From JAGNLM01 sp964439835 (lineage in GTDB: Bacteria > Pseudomonadota > Gammaproteobacteria > JAABTG01), in NCBI GenBank assembly GCA_964439835.1, contig CAYTPQ010000009.1:17583-81582 (forward strand): 64,000 nucleotides of DNA. The letters run 5' to 3'. Below the pieces are notes generated by a model. It made no database searches. It had not been told where the DNA came from and was given only the letters and a program-made list of their open reading frames with translations. A program made the translations under genes and the position numbers. Shown here piece by piece: positions 36,557 through 44,352 of the stretch; positions within the stretch are counted from its first letter, which is position 1, and every line of letters begins with the position of its first letter.

Positions 36557-36690
36557 TCACCGCAGAGGCGCAGAGACGCAGAGGATGATGAGATCGATCA
36601 CTGGACCTTTCTCCCTGCTCTGCCCGCAGGGTCACCGCCCGGTTCAGCAAACCGTGATCCCTCCGCGTCTCTGCGTCTCTGCGGTTGTCA
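36557..36690. repeat. Inverted CGCAGAG-type repeat pair between yeaH and spoVR
   Basis: CACCGCAGAGGCGCAGAGAC and following bases (36557-36585) are mirrored at 36658-36690 (CTCCGCGTCTCTGCGTCTCT and GCGG). Arms are made of 8-9-base units, like those at 12621, 32049 and 57409, but with a GC-richer unit. It interrupts an otherwise conserved operon. Confidence 0.75.
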
Positions 36691-37956
36691 TCAAGCCGTC
36701 GCCTTCTTCTTGAAGAGCTCGCGGAGCACGGGGTAGATGTCCTCCACAGTCTTGATCCGCTGCATCGCGAAGCGGGGGCTCGCCGCCTTCACCACCGAGT
36801 ACTCGCGCCAGAGGCTCTGGGGCTCCTCGGCCTCGATCTCTACGTAGGCGTAGTACTGCACCAGGGGCAGGACCGAGCCGAGCAGCAGTTCCCGACAGCG
36901 GGGTGAGTCGTCCTCCCAGTTGTCGCCGTCCGAGGCCTGGGCCGCGTACACGTTCCAGGCGCTGGTGGAGTAGCGATCGAGGATGATTCGGTGCATCAGC
37001 TCGAGCGCGCTCGACACCACCGTGCCGCCGGTCTCCCGGGAGGAGAAGAAGTCCTCCTCGTCCACCTCCTTGGCCTGGGTGTGGTGGCGGATGAAGACCA
37101 GGTCGATGCGCTCGTAGCTGCGGGTCAGGAACAGGTAGAGCAGCATGAAGAAGCGCTTGGCGATGTCCTTGCGCCCCTCGTCCATCGAACCGGAGACGTC
37201 CATCAGGCAGAACATGACGGCCTGGGTCGAAGGCTGTGGCTGCTCGATACGGTTGGCGTAGCGCAGGTCGTAGGTGTCGATGAAGGGGACACCGGCGATG
37301 CGCTTCTCCAGCTCCTCGATCTCCCGGCGCAGGTCGTCGGCCTCCGGGCCGTGCCCGAGCCCCCGCGACTCCAGGTCCGCAAGCGCCTCGCGGGCCTGGC
37401 GTAGCGCCTCCCGTGGCCCGGCCGAGAGGGCGAGCCGGCGCCCGACCGCGCTCTTCATGGAGCGCACCACGTGCAGGTTGGACGGGTTGCCCTGACTGAC
37501 GAACCCGGCGCGCACCCGTCGGGTCTCCGGGGTTGCGGCGAGCTGCTTGCGCACCAGGTCGGGCAGCGCCAAGTCCTGGAAGAAGAAGTCCAGGAACTCC
37601 TCCTTGGAGAGCTCGAAGGCGAACTCGTCCAGGCCCTCGCCGTCCGGCGAGCCGCCGCGGCCCTTGCCGCCCGCGCCCCCGGGTGGGCGGGCGACTCGGT
37701 CGCCGGCGACGAACTCCTCGTTGCCGGTGTGCACGACGCTGCGCCGGCCGCCGGGGCCGTGGTGGAAGACCGGCTCGCTAAGATCGCGGGTTGGGATCGA
37801 GATCTTCTCGCCCCGCTCCAGGTCCGCGACGCGGCGCCCGGCCACCGCGTCGGACACCGCCTTGCGGATCTGCCCTTTGTAGCGGCGCAGGAAACGCTGG
37901 CGGTTGACCGCGCTGCGGTTCTTCCCGGACAGGCGGCGGTCGACGAGCTGGCTCAC
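36691..37956 (-). CDS. yeaH: YeaH/DUF444 family protein
   Basis: This 421-residue protein belongs to the DUF444 family (E. coli YeaH). The N-terminus VDRRLSGKNRSAVNRQRF is nearly the YeaH consensus. A VWA-like metal site is seen in FCLMDVSGSMDEGRKDIAK near residue 240, a proper DxSxS MIDAS. The start is the GTG at 37956, overlapping the prkA stop; the frame to 37983 would reach into prkA. DUF444 proteins always accompany PrkA kinases and are thought to be partners or substrates. A Gly/Asp-rich, disordered segment lies near residues 65-100. Confidence 0.93.
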   Translation of the reverse strand: MSQLVDRRLSGKNRSAVNRQRFLRRYKGQIRKAVSDAVAGRRVADLERGEKISIPTRDLSEPVFHHGPGGRRSVVHTGNEEFVAGDRVARPPGGAGGKGRGGSPDGEGLDEFAFELSKEEFLDFFFQDLALPDLVRKQLAATPETRRVRAGFVSQGNPSNLHVVRSMKSAVGRRLALSAGPREALRQAREALADLESRGLGHGPEADDLRREIEELEKRIAGVPFIDTYDLRYANRIEQPQPSTQAVMFCLMDVSGSMDEGRKDIAKRFFMLLYLFLTRSYERIDLVFIRHHTQAKEVDEEDFFSSRETGGTVVSSALELMHRIILDRYSTSAWNVYAAQASDGDNWEDDSPRCRELLLGSVLPLVQYYAYVEIEAEEPQSLWREYSVVKAASPRFAMQRIKTVEDIYPVLRELFKKKATA

Positions 37957-39872
37957 GAGGCCTTCCGCGCCCGTAGGTACCACTCGGCGAGCAGGCGCAC
38001 CTGCTTGTCAGTGTAGCCCTTGGCCACCATGCGCTGGACGAAGTCCTGGTGCTTCTTCTGTTCCTCGCTGGAGGCCTTGGCGTTGAAGGAAATCACCGGC
38101 AACAGGTCCTCGGTGCTCGAGAACATGCGCTTCTCGATCACCGCGCGGAGCTTCTCGTAGCCGGTCCAGGTCGGGTTCTTGCCGGCGTTCTGGGCCCGGG
38201 CGCGGAGCACGAAGTTGACCACCTCGTGGCGGAAGTCCTTGGGGTTGGCGATGCCGGCGGGCTTCTCGATCTTCTCCAGCTCGGCGTTCAGGTGCGCCCG
38301 GTCCAGGATCTCGCCGGTGTCGGGGTCTCGGTACTCCTGGTCCTGGATCCACATGTCCGCGTAGGTCACGTAACGGTCGAAGATGTTCTGGCCGTACTCG
38401 GAGTAGGACTCGAGGTAGGCGGTCTGAAGCTCCTTCTCGATGAACTCGGCGTAGCGCGGCGCCAGGTACTCCTTCAGGTAGGCGACGTAGCGCTGCTCGA
38501 CGTCCGGCGGGAACTGCTCGCGCTCGATCTGCTGCTCCAGCACGTAGAGCAGGTGCACCGGGTTGGCCGCCACCTCGGCGTGGTCGAAGTTGAACACTCG
38601 CGACAGGATCTTGAAGGCGAAGCGGGTCGAGATCCCGGTCATGCCCTCGTCGACGCCGGCGAAGTCCCGGTACTCCTGGTAGGACTTGGCGCGCGGGTCG
38701 ACGTCCTTCAGGTTCTCGCCGTCGTAGACCCGCATCTTGGAGAAGATGCTGGAATTCTCGGGCTCCTTCAGGCGGGTCAGCACGGAGAACTGGGCCAGCA
38801 TCTGCAGGGTCCCGGGCGCGCAGGGCGCCTCCGAGAGCGAGCTGTGGCGCAAGAGCTTCTGGTAGATCTTGACCTCGTCGGAGACCCGCAGGCAGTAGGG
38901 CACCTTGACGATGTAGATGCGGTCGAGGAACGCCTCGTTGTTCTTGTTGTTGCGGAAGGCCTGCCACTCGCTCTCGTTGCTGTGCGCGAGCACGATGCCG
39001 TCGAAGGGGATGGCGCCGAAGCCCTCGGTGCCCTTGTAGTTCCCCTCCTGGGTGGCGGTGAGCAGCGGGTGCAGCACCTTGATCGGTGCCTTGAACATCT
39101 CCACGAACTCCATCAGCCCCTGGTTGGCGAGGCAGAGCCCGCCGGAGTAGCTGTAGGCGTCCGGGTCGTCCTGGGAGTACTTCTCCAGCTTGCGGATGTC
39201 GACCTTGCCGACCAAGGAGGAGATGTCCTGGTTGTTCTCGTCGCCGGGCTCGGTCTTCGACACGCCCACCTGCCCGAGCACCGAGGGCCAGCGCTTGACC
39301 ACCCGGAACTTGGTGATGTCGCCGTTGTGCTCGTGCAGGCGCTTCACCGCCCAGGGGGAGAGGACCTTGCCCAGGTAGCGGCGGGGGATGCCGTACTCCT
39401 GCTCCAGGATCTCGCCGTCCTCGTCGGCCGAGAACAGGGCGAGCGGCGAGTCGTTCACCGGCGAGCCCTTGATGGCGTAGAACGGCGCCTTCTCCATCAG
39501 GTGCTTCAGCTTCTCGGCGAGGGAGGATTTGCCGCCCCCGACCGGCCCCAGCAAGTACAGGATCTGCTTCTTCTCCTCCAGACCCTGGGCGGCGTGGCGG
39601 AAGTAGGCGACGATCTGCTCGATGGTCTCCTCCATCCCGTAGAAGTCCCGGAAGGCCGGGTACACCTTGATCACCTTGTTCGAGAAGATCCGCGACAGCC
39701 GCGGGTCACGCCGGGTGTCGAGGAGCTCGGGCTCGCCGATGGCGGCGAGCATGCGCTCTGCCGAGGTGGCGTAGGCCATCGGGTCGGTCTTGCAGATCTC
39801 CAGGTACTCCTCGAGGGAGTACTCGTCCTCGACCCGGCGGTACCGTTCGATGTACTGGTTGAAAAGGCTCAT
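37953..39872 (-). CDS. prkA: PrkA-type AAA serine protein kinase
   Basis: This 639-residue protein is the PrkA/YeaG kinase. The AAA core has Walker A LLGPVGGGKSSLAEKL near residue 110. The PrkA C-terminal domain occupies about 400-635, including MWIQDQEYRDPDTGEILDR. The family has protein kinase activity and is linked to nitrogen starvation, stationary phase and sporulation. I chose MSLFNQYIERYRR at 39872 over an in-frame ATG at 39935, since it matches YeaG starts. It opens the operon prkA-yeaH-spoVR; a sigma-54-type promoter lies 46 bases upstream. Overlap with yeaH is 4 bases. Confidence 0.94.
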   Translation of the reverse strand: MSLFNQYIERYRRVEDEYSLEEYLEICKTDPMAYATSAERMLAAIGEPELLDTRRDPRLSRIFSNKVIKVYPAFRDFYGMEETIEQIVAYFRHAAQGLEEKKQILYLLGPVGGGKSSLAEKLKHLMEKAPFYAIKGSPVNDSPLALFSADEDGEILEQEYGIPRRYLGKVLSPWAVKRLHEHNGDITKFRVVKRWPSVLGQVGVSKTEPGDENNQDISSLVGKVDIRKLEKYSQDDPDAYSYSGGLCLANQGLMEFVEMFKAPIKVLHPLLTATQEGNYKGTEGFGAIPFDGIVLAHSNESEWQAFRNNKNNEAFLDRIYIVKVPYCLRVSDEVKIYQKLLRHSSLSEAPCAPGTLQMLAQFSVLTRLKEPENSSIFSKMRVYDGENLKDVDPRAKSYQEYRDFAGVDEGMTGISTRFAFKILSRVFNFDHAEVAANPVHLLYVLEQQIEREQFPPDVEQRYVAYLKEYLAPRYAEFIEKELQTAYLESYSEYGQNIFDRYVTYADMWIQDQEYRDPDTGEILDRAHLNAELEKIEKPAGIANPKDFRHEVVNFVLRARAQNAGKNPTWTGYEKLRAVIEKRMFSSTEDLLPVISFNAKASSEEQKKHQDFVQRMVAKGYTDKQVRLLAEWYLRARKAS

Positions 39873-39917
39873 GCAGCCGCTCCCGGAAACCTTGGAGGGG
39901 AACCCCCGACTGATACT

Positions 39918-39935
39918 TAGCAGGATCGATGCCAA
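39918..39935 (-). promoter_or_regulatory. Candidate sigma-54 promoter of prkA
   Basis: On the minus strand this reads TTGGCATCGATCCTGCTA. The GG and GC doublets are spaced 12 positions apart, exactly as in -24/-12 promoters (TGGCAC-N5-TTGC), with TGGCA and TGC conserved. A transcript would begin near 39908, giving a leader of about 36 bases. The E. coli homologs are known to be NtrC/sigma-54 controlled, which supports the reading. No NtrC site was identified. Confidence 0.55.
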
Positions 39936-40107
39936 GCGTAGACATTGCCGGCACCCTATACGCTTTGACCAGAGCCGTCCCTCGAGGTGCCGGAAAGGGG
40001 TGAACCCGGCGGGGAGGAGGCCGAGCGTCGCGGGGCCGATGCTCGGCCCGGGGAGGTGGCTGCCGTCGCTGTTCTGGCGTGGCCGCGGGGCCGGAGGCCC
40101 GCGACCA

Positions 40108-41538
40108 CTACCCCTTGACGCAGACCAGCGGCCTCAGCCGGGCCACCTTACGGGCGAGGCCGGCGGCCTCGGAGGCGTCGACCACGGCGCCCACGTCCTT
40201 GTAGGCCCCCGGAGCCTCCTCCGCGACCCCCCGCAGCGAGGGGCTGCGCACCACGATGCCCTGGCGGGCGAGTCCGTCGACCACCTCGCGTCCCTGCCAC
40301 TGGCGGGTCGCCTGGTGCCGGCTCATGGCCCGGCCTGCCCCGTGGCAGGCCGAGCTGAAGGAGCGTCGCTCGCCCTCGGCGGTGCCCACCAGGACGTAGG
40401 AGGCGGTGCCCATGGTGCCGCCGATCAACACCGGCTGGCCGATCGCGCGCAGGCCCTGGGGCAGGTCCGGGTGGCCGGGGCCGTAGGCCCGGGTGGCGCC
40501 CTTGCGGTGGATGAAGAGCCGCCGCCGCCGGCCGTCGACGTCGTGGTCCTCGACCTTGCAGGTGTTGTGGGAGACGTCGTAGAGCAGCCTCAGGTCGGCG
40601 CGCGGGAAGTGCTCCGCAAAGGCCAGGCGGGCCAGGTGGGTCAGGATCTCGCGGTTGGCGAGCGCGCAGTTGATGCCGGCCCGCATGGCCCCGAGGTATG
40701 CCTCGCCGAGGGCGGAGTCGAGCGGCGCACAGGCGAGCTCCCGGTCGGGCAGGGAGAGGCCGTGCCGGGGCGCCTCGATGGTCATGCGCTTGAGAAAGTC
40801 GGTGCCGATCTGGTGGCCGAGGCCGCGGGACCCGCAGTGGATGCTGAGCAGCACGTCGCCCGGGTGCAGGCCGAAGGCGGCCGCCCCGTCGCGGTCGTAG
40901 ACCTCCACCACCTCCTGGACCTCGGCGTAGTGGTTGCCCGAGCCGAGGGTGCCCATCTCGGAGCGCTGGCGCTTCTTGGCCTGGTCGGAGACCTGGTCCG
41001 GGCGTGCCCCGCGCATCCTCCCGTGCTCTTCGATCCGCTCCAGGTCCTCGTGCCGTCCCCAGCCCTGCTCGACCGCCCACTGGGCGCCGCCGGCGAGCAT
41101 GGCGTCCATCTGGCGGGCGTCGAGCCGGATCGCGCCGGTGCTGCCGAGGCCGGCGGGGATGTAGGCGTAGAGGGTGTCGGCGAGCTCGCGCTTGAGTGGT
41201 TCCACGTCGTCCCGGGTGAGGCCGGTGTGCAGGGATCGCACGCCGCAGGAGATGTCGAAGCCGACCCCGCCGGCCGAGACGACGCCGCCCTGGTCGGCGT
41301 CGAAGGCGGCGACGCCGCCGATGGGGAAGCCGTAGCCCCAGTGGGCGTCGGGCATGGCGTAGGAGGCCTGGACGATGCCGGGCAGGGTGGCGACGTTGCA
41401 GACCTGCTCGTAGACCTTGTCGTCCATGTCGCGCAGGAGCGGCTCGCTGGCGTAGAGGACGCCAGGCACGTGCATGGCGCCGCGGGGCGGGATGTGCCAC
41501 TCGAATTCGCTGACGCGGGTGAGGCGGGAGGTGTCCAT
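40108..41538 (-). CDS. rtcB: RNA-splicing ligase RtcB
   Basis: This 476-residue cytoplasmic enzyme joins RNA 2',3'-cyclic or 3'-phosphate ends to 5'-OH ends, using GTP and two manganese ions. Motifs are GGVGFDISCGVRSL near residue 90 (metal Cys), GTLGSGNHYAEVQEV near 195, LLSIHCGSRGLGHQIG near 230 and YDVSHNTCKVEDH near 325. The guanylylated histidine is in SACHGAGRAMSRHQA near 400. Start and length are standard. The archease cofactor gene lies upstream on the same strand, separated by a palindromic repeat. No RtcR regulator or RtcA cyclase is nearby. Confidence 0.95.
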   Translation of the reverse strand: MDTSRLTRVSEFEWHIPPRGAMHVPGVLYASEPLLRDMDDKVYEQVCNVATLPGIVQASYAMPDAHWGYGFPIGGVAAFDADQGGVVSAGGVGFDISCGVRSLHTGLTRDDVEPLKRELADTLYAYIPAGLGSTGAIRLDARQMDAMLAGGAQWAVEQGWGRHEDLERIEEHGRMRGARPDQVSDQAKKRQRSEMGTLGSGNHYAEVQEVVEVYDRDGAAAFGLHPGDVLLSIHCGSRGLGHQIGTDFLKRMTIEAPRHGLSLPDRELACAPLDSALGEAYLGAMRAGINCALANREILTHLARLAFAEHFPRADLRLLYDVSHNTCKVEDHDVDGRRRRLFIHRKGATRAYGPGHPDLPQGLRAIGQPVLIGGTMGTASYVLVGTAEGERRSFSSACHGAGRAMSRHQATRQWQGREVVDGLARQGIVVRSPSLRGVAEEAPGAYKDVGAVVDASEAAGLARKVARLRPLVCVKG

Positions 41539-41604
41539 GGGTGCCTCAGAACGAGCAGGGTCTCTACGAATGTTAGGTCAACAGCGGCGCTTGGACATCG
41601 GGGG

Positions 41605-41713
41605 GCAGGCCGGGGGTACGGTCCCGCGGGACACGCCGTGAATACGTCCCTGTAGGCTCGGATGCCGCCGTCCGGGCGGCATACGGTCCCGCAGAACCGT
41701 ACCCCCGACCTGC
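41605..41713. repeat. 109-bp palindromic intergenic repeat, copy C
   Basis: Third copy, in the same orientation as copy A and sharing a 48-base identical core segment with it. Outer arms at 41605-41622 and 41696-41713 match at 17 of 18 positions, with a sequence (GCAGGCCGGGGGTACGG) unlike copy A. The inner hairpin ATGCCGCC...GGGCGGCAT is perfect. It sits between the archease and rtcB genes. Confidence 0.92.
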
Positions 41714-41744
41714 TCCAACTCGCAGGTTATCCCCTTCAAACCGC

Positions 41745-42167
41745 TCATACGTCCACTACGGCCTGGGCGACCCAGCCGCCGTCGGGTTCGCGGGCGACCC
41801 GCAGGGCGGTGTAGGTGGCGCCCTTGACCTCGACGGTGGGGTGGTGGCGGTCGCGGTCGATGGGCTCGCCGAAAGCGGTGGCCTGGAGGCGGGTGCCGTC
41901 GATGCGCACCTCGAAGCGCCCGAAGAGCATGCGCCGGGTGGCCATCTCGAAGACCAGGGCGTTCAGCCAGTCCGCGAAGAGCAGGTCCAGGTCGGGCGCC
42001 TCGCAGGCGATGTCCACCGCTTCGAGGGGCGCGACGTCTTCGGGGGGGAGGATAACGGCGGTGAGGGCCAGGGCGCCCTGGGCGAAGGCCTCCGCGGGGG
42101 TGGGGCCGCGACCGCGGACGCCGATGTCGGCCTGGTGGTGGAAGTGCTCCCATGCGGTGCCGGGCAC
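41745..42167 (-). CDS. Archease
   Basis: This 140-residue protein belongs to the archease family, which accelerates the guanylylation step of RtcB and broadens its nucleotide use. Family motifs are FHHQADIGVRGRG near residue 9, a stretch rich in acidic residues (ACEAPDLDLLFADWLNALVF) and DRDRHHPTVEVKGATY, followed by the conserved C-terminal VVDV. The start is GTG at 42167 with an excellent GGAGGA ribosome site 8 bases upstream. The in-frame ATG at 42320 would overlap the divergent promoter. rtcB lies downstream on the same strand, across a palindromic repeat, so co-expression is likely. Confidence 0.9.
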   Translation of the reverse strand: MPGTAWEHFHHQADIGVRGRGPTPAEAFAQGALALTAVILPPEDVAPLEAVDIACEAPDLDLLFADWLNALVFEMATRRMLFGRFEVRIDGTRLQATAFGEPIDRDRHHPTVEVKGATYTALRVAREPDGGWVAQAVVDV

Positions 42168-42385
42168 GGTCGCTTCCTCCTGCGCCGCGGAGACATGGAT
42201 TTCGGTCTGCGGGGCGGTCGCCGCGGGCCTCCTGTGACAGCTAGAATACACCCAGGCTCTGGGGCCGCCGCCCGGCGGGCAGTCTGTCCGGCGCGCCGCC
42301 CCCGTACAGACACCGGCCACCCTGTCCCGGGCTGCGGAGGCGGCGGCACGGCCGAGGCGCGGGTTCCACAGAGGGGGAGATCACC

Positions 42386-42844
42386 ATGTCGGTCGGCGAG
42401 ATCTGCAACCGGGAAGTCGTCACCATCGAGAAGAGCGCGCCGGTCGCCCGGGCGGCGAGGCTGATGCGCCAGTACCACGTGGGCAGCGTCATCGTCGTGG
42501 CCGATGCCTCCCAGCCCCCGCGGCCGGCCGGGATCGTCACCGACCGGGACCTGGCCATCGAGATCCTGGCCCAGGAGGTACCGGCGGAGACCGTGACCGT
42601 GGGCGACGTGATGGCCGCGGAGCTGCTCACGGCCCGCGAGGAGGACGGTGTCTGGGAAACCATCATGCGCATGCGTGCCATGGGGGTGCGCAGGCTGCCG
42701 GTGGTGACCCGGAACGGCGACCTGGCGGGGATCCTCACCATGGACGACCTGCTGCAGTTCATCGTCGGGGAGCTCTCCGACCTGGTGAAGCTGGTGCGGC
42801 GGGAGCAGAAGCGGGAGGAGGCGATCCGCCACGCCCCCCTCTAA
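42386..42844 (+). CDS. CBS-domain protein
   Basis: This 152-residue cytoplasmic protein is made of two CBS domains forming one Bateman module. The first covers residues of about 5-65 (VGEICNREVVTIEKSAPVA) and the second 70-130 (VGDVMAAELLTAREEDGV), each ending in a G(V/I)(V/L)T.(D/N)..L pattern. Such stand-alone modules bind adenine nucleotides and sense energy charge or redox state. A GAGGGGGAGA ribosome site supports the start. It is followed 13 bases later by pcm on the same strand. The partner protein is unknown. Confidence 0.88.
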   Translation: MSVGEICNREVVTIEKSAPVARAARLMRQYHVGSVIVVADASQPPRPAGIVTDRDLAIEILAQEVPAETVTVGDVMAAELLTAREEDGVWETIMRMRAMGVRRLPVVTRNGDLAGILTMDDLLQFIVGELSDLVKLVRREQKREEAIRHAPL

Positions 42845-42857
42845 CCCGGACGCCGGC

Positions 42858-43502
42858 GTGGAGCGGATGCTTCGCGACATCGAGCGCGAGGTCCGGATCA
42901 CGCGCCACCTGACCGGCCGGGAGCGCTTCTCGGACCGGGTGATGGAGGCCATGGCCCGGGTGCCGCGGCACGCCTTCGTCGACCAGGGGATGCGGGCCTT
43001 CGCCTACGACAACGGCCCGCTGCCGATCGGCCAGGGGCAGACGATCTCCCAGCCGTACATTGTCGCCCTGATGACCGACCTGCTGGACCCCGAGCCGGAC
43101 GACGTGGTGCTGGAGGTCGGCACCGGCTCGGGCTACCAGGCGGCGGTCCTGGCCCAGGTGGTGTCGCAGGTGTACTCGGTCGAGATCATCGAGGCCCTCC
43201 ACCTGCGCGCCACGGAGCGGCTGGCGGGGCTCGGCTACAAGAATGTCGAGACGCGCCTGGGCGACGGCTACCAGGGCTGGCCCGAGCACGGTCCTTACGA
43301 CGGGATCCTGGTGACGGCGGCCGCGCGTGCGGTGCCCCCGCCCCTGGTGGAGCAGCTGAAGCCCGGCGCCCGCCTCGTCATCCCGGTCGGCGAGCCGTAT
43401 TTCTCCCAACGGTTGCTGGTGGTCGAGAAGGCCATGGACGGCAGCGTCTCGGAGAAGGAGGTCCTGCCGGTCGCCTTCGTGCCCTTGACCGGCGGCCACT
43501 GA
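42858..43502 (+). CDS. pcm: Protein-L-isoaspartate O-methyltransferase
   Basis: This 214-residue SAM-dependent enzyme methylates isoaspartyl residues in damaged proteins so they can be repaired. The SAM site is VLEVGTGSGYQAAVLAQ near residue 77. The PCMT hallmark MARVPRHAFVD lies near 34, GQTISQPYIVALM near 60, and the catalytic-side motif GDGYQGWPEHGPYDGIL near 135. The start is probably GTG 42858; the ATG at 42867 is possible but its Shine-Dalgarno spacing would be too short. It is convergent with the universal stress gene (8-base gap). Confidence 0.94.
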   Translation: MERMLRDIEREVRITRHLTGRERFSDRVMEAMARVPRHAFVDQGMRAFAYDNGPLPIGQGQTISQPYIVALMTDLLDPEPDDVVLEVGTGSGYQAAVLAQVVSQVYSVEIIEALHLRATERLAGLGYKNVETRLGDGYQGWPEHGPYDGILVTAAARAVPPPLVEQLKPGARLVIPVGEPYFSQRLLVVEKAMDGSVSEKEVLPVAFVPLTGGH

Positions 43503-43509
43503 CCCCGAC

Positions 43510-44352
43510 CTACCTCGCGATGACCACCGGACACCCCGCCCGGTCCAGGAGGGTGGCCAGCGGCCCCTCCTCGCACAGCGCGTGGCCTGCGGGCAGCACC
43601 AGCAGGCGGCCGCCGGCGGCGCGGACCGTTGCGGCCAGGGTCTCGGGGCCGCCGGGTGGCAGCTCGCGCACCCGCGCCTTGAGGCCGGCGGCGCCCAGGC
43701 GGGCCGCCACCTCGCCGGCGAGTGCCGCTCGGCCGCGGGGGGCGTCGGCGGGCAGCAGGGCGATCAGGTTCTGGCCGTCCTCCCGGGCGAGCCGGCCGGC
43801 CAGGGCCAGGGCCCGCCCCGCCGCCTCGGAGCCGTCGTAGAAGACCGCCACGGGTCGGCCCGGCGTCACGCCGGGTCGCAGGAAGGCCACGCTGCGCGGC
43901 GCGAGCCGGGCGACGGTCCGCGCGGTGGAGCCCAGGCTGGCGCCGGTCATGGGGTTGCGCCCGGCGGTGCCCATCACCACCAGGTCGACCCGCTCGGCCG
44001 CCTCGATCACCTCGCGCGCGACGGCGCCGCGCGTGACCTGAAAAGACCAGCGCAGGTGCAGGCGCTCGGCCTCGTCTGCCATCTGCTGCCGCAGGCGGGC
44101 CGCTTCGGCCCGCAGAGCCCGGGACATCCGCTCCTCGTCGCGGGCGTCCTCGGCGGCCGGACCCCAGGCGGCCTGGCCACCGAAGGGCAGGGAGGCGAGT
44201 CGCAGGAGGTTGGCATCCTCGACGAACAGCCCCAGGAGCTCGGCCCGGAGCTCCGCCGCCAGGGCGGCGGCGGCGGCCAGCGCGGCCCGGCCGTGGGCCG
44301 AGGTGTCCAGCGCCACCAGGATCCGGTCGAGCGCCGGCTCAGCCCTGCTCAT
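43510..44352 (-). CDS. Tandem universal stress protein
   Basis: This 280-residue protein contains two USP domains, residues of about 8-155 and 158-280. The first has the ATP-binding signature MGTAGRNPMTGASLGSTA near residue 132. The second is reduced (ALLPADAPRGRAAL... to PLATLLDRAGCPVVIAR) and lacks a full glycine-rich site. This resembles UspE-like tandem proteins. It overlaps the Lon-related protease stop by 14 bases, giving a tightly coupled pair. Its role under stress or stasis is inferred from the family. Confidence 0.88.
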   Translation of the reverse strand: MSRAEPALDRILVALDTSAHGRAALAAAAALAAELRAELLGLFVEDANLLRLASLPFGGQAAWGPAAEDARDEERMSRALRAEAARLRQQMADEAERLHLRWSFQVTRGAVAREVIEAAERVDLVVMGTAGRNPMTGASLGSTARTVARLAPRSVAFLRPGVTPGRPVAVFYDGSEAAGRALALAGRLAREDGQNLIALLPADAPRGRAALAGEVAARLGAAGLKARVRELPPGGPETLAATVRAAGGRLLVLPAGHALCEEGPLATLLDRAGCPVVIAR

